A stretch of 13,173 nucleotides of DNA. Source: an uncultured Lacibacter sp. (lineage in GTDB: Bacteria > Bacteroidota > Bacteroidia > Chitinophagales > Chitinophagaceae). The notes beneath the pieces are model-generated. The model made no database searches, was not told the origin of the DNA, and saw nothing but the letters and a program-made list of their open reading frames with translations. Positions 12,228-13,173 of the stretch are shown here, in pieces (positions within the stretch are counted from its first letter, which is position 1; every line of letters starts with the position of its first letter). The DNA lies in assembly GCF_946479605.1 (NCBI RefSeq), contig NZ_CAMLGT010000086.1, positions 1-13,173 of the forward strand, in the 5' to 3' direction. The position numbers and the translations under genes were made by a program.

Positions 12228-12301
12228 TTGAATCGGTATGCTGTCACCCTTTGGTGAACAGATACGGATTGCAAAGATGAGGAATTACAGCAGATGAGCC
12301 G
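12184..12301. repeat. 12-bp inverted repeat linking the asparagine synthase 3' end and the metB leader
   Basis: CGGCTCATCTGC (12184-12195) and GCAGATGAGCCG (12290-12301) are perfect reverse complements 94 nt apart. The right arm encodes the last codons of the asparagine synthase gene, and the left arm lies in the metB leader. A readthrough RNA could form a long stem closing the whole intergenic region. Inside it, 12241-12261 forms a hairpin (CTGTCACC with GGTGAACAG, one bulge). Pairing of the left arm with the right arm would compete with the hairpin in the candidate riboswitch. Confidence 0.65.
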
Positions 12302-13173
12302 CACAGAAATAGCGCCAGTCGTCATTATTAACAGCATGTGCTGATTGTGCATTGATGGGCTTTTGCATAACACCTGGTTTTAATATCTTTTCATTAACCA
12401 GTTTTTGGCGGCTTTCCTGCAGCAACTCAGCAAAGGCAGCAGATTGCATCCACTGTTGTTGCGGAGGCTCATACCCAACTTTATCGGTACGGTAAACAAT
12501 GGAAGAAGGAAGCTGATCATTCATAGCTTTCCGTAAAATATACTTGGTAAACCCCTTTTGTATTTTATAATGCGATGGCAGTGAAAAAACAAATTGCACC
12601 AGCTCATGCGATAAAAATGGTAATCGAACTTCAATACCATGCGCCATACTGTTTCTGTCAGCATAACGCAACAGTTCTTCAAGCCCCTGCCGCATCGTAT
12701 TATAATACAGCAGATCGTTCAGCTTTTGAACGGTGGGTTTAAAAATACTTTTTTTGTTATAATGCGCTTTGCGGTATTGATTACTGATGAATTTGTTATT
12801 CAGTAATTCTTTGTTGGCTTTGTTTTCCAGTTGCACCGCCGCCATTTCAGGAAAGCGTGCCGCCAGTTTATTTTTCCAGCTCCATTGAACTGGTATATTG
12901 TGGTGAGCAAATGCCTTTAACTCATTACTTACGATTGACGACTCACGGCTCTTCTCCTGCAAAAACCAATGTATGTATTTATGATAACCTGCGAATATTT
13001 CATCGGCACCTTGCCCGTCGAGGATCACTTTTATACCTTTTTGTTTTGCCAGTTCATACACTTTGTATTGCGCATAAATACTGCTTGACTGAAATGGTTC
13101 TTCCTGTTGCCAGATGAGTTGCTGCATATCATTGAACAAGCTTTCAGCAGCAGGAGTAACCAAATGATGCTGT
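12285..13173 (-). CDS. asnB: Asparagine synthase (glutamine-hydrolysing), C-terminal synthetase part; 5' end beyond window
   Basis: The frame is open to the right edge, where it reads ...QHHLVTPAAES, so the start and the N-terminal glutamine amidotransferase domain lie outside. The TTG at 13161-13163 is an internal leucine codon, not a start. The 295 visible residues are the end of the ATP-pyrophosphatase synthetase domain, with WQQEEPFQSSSIYAQYKV, ILDGQGADEIFAGYHKY (the GADE motif), and later RYADRNSMAHGIEVRLPFL, KYILRKAM and VYRTDKVGYEPP. The enzyme makes asparagine from aspartate, ATP and glutamine, although relatives amidate sugars or peptides in surface-polysaccharide loci, so the exact product is open. 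The N-terminal Cys nucleophile and SGGxDS loop cannot be checked. metB starts 120 nt downstream; a hairpin at 12241-12261 may mark its 3' end. Confidence 0.92.
   Translation of the reverse strand, partial: QHHLVTPAAESLFNDMQQLIWQQEEPFQSSSIYAQYKVYELAKQKGIKVILDGQGADEIFAGYHKYIHWFLQEKSRESSIVSNELKAFAHHNIPVQWSWKNKLAARFPEMAAVQLENKANKELLNNKFISNQYRKAHYNKKSIFKPTVQKLNDLLYYNTMRQGLEELLRYADRNSMAHGIEVRLPFLSHELVQFVFSLPSHYKIQKGFTKYILRKAMNDQLPSSIVYRTDKVGYEPPQQQWMQSAAFAELLQESRQKLVNEKILKPGVMQKPINAQSAHAVNNDDWRYFCAAHLL

Noticed and set aside
12241..12261. Hairpin after the asparagine synthase gene as a factor-independent terminator
   Set aside because: The stem is good but no T run follows on the minus strand, so I kept it only as a structural element of the leader.
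13161..13163. TTG as the start of a 292-aa asparagine synthase fragment
   Set aside because: The frame stays open to the window edge and the protein lacks the N-terminal amidotransferase domain, so this is an internal leucine codon.
1..13173. CRISPR array, tRNA or rRNA genes, prophage or intact insertion sequence
   Set aside because: No regularly spaced repeats, cloverleaf, rRNA-like stretch, transposase or integrase was seen on either strand.

Overview
The window looks like chromosomal DNA from a Bacteroidota bacterium, probably of the Chitinophagaceae or a close relative. This rests on the protein types (CstB-like persulfide dioxygenase with THFHADF, TIGR02757, DUF6132), AT-rich intergenic DNA, TAnnTTTG-type promoter boxes and start codons that mostly lack a Shine-Dalgarno sequence. 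Genus-level assignment is an inference. No tRNA, rRNA, CRISPR array or intact insertion sequence was seen.

Region A (1-4511, all minus strand) is a sulfide/persulfide detoxification and sulfane-sulfur handling locus. In transcription order it holds a Crp/Fnr-family regulator, a TauE/SafE-type sulfite or organosulfonate exporter, a CstB-like fusion (persulfide dioxygenase, pseudo-rhodanese, rhodanese), a secreted rhodanese, two small cytosolic rhodaneses, a YgaP-type two-helix membrane protein, and a DUF6132 membrane protein cut by the window edge. The likely logic is that persulfide is oxidised to sulfite, or converted to thiosulfate by the fused rhodanese. The exporter removes the oxidised product, and the single-domain rhodaneses relay sulfane sulfur on both sides of the inner membrane. 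Upstream of both the exporter and the dioxygenase is a Crp/Fnr-type dyad (TGTGA-N6-TCACA, 9 of 10 positions). In each case its centre lies exactly 29.5 nt from a CAnnTTT(G/A) box, which points to a shared operator architecture for the neighbouring regulator.

Region B (4512-6857) holds rnhB (ribonuclease HII, plus), a convergent YciO-type Sua5/YrdC protein (minus) and a divergent JmjC/cupin-like Fe(II)/2-oxoglutarate oxygenase (plus).

Region C (6858-7245) is a 388-nt gene-free stretch with a strong factor-independent terminator and a pair of AACCTG(N)CAGGTT palindromes that resemble a REP/BIME element.

Region D (7246-9650, minus) holds a membrane-anchored alpha/beta hydrolase followed by a Tat-exported Gfo/Idh/MocA oxidoreductase. 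They probably form a two-gene operon.

Region E (9731-13173, minus) holds the 3' part of an asparagine synthase gene, then a tightly coupled set: a cystathionine gamma-synthase-type PLP enzyme, a TIGR02757 protein with AGOG-like helix-hairpin-helix glycosylase features, a 67-aa two-helix membrane protein and a 108-aa hypothetical. The 120-nt leader before the methionine gene can form a pseudoknot that buries an unusually good Shine-Dalgarno sequence, which resembles a SAM-II riboswitch of the long-loop kind. The most interesting points are the regulon architecture of Region A and this candidate riboswitch.
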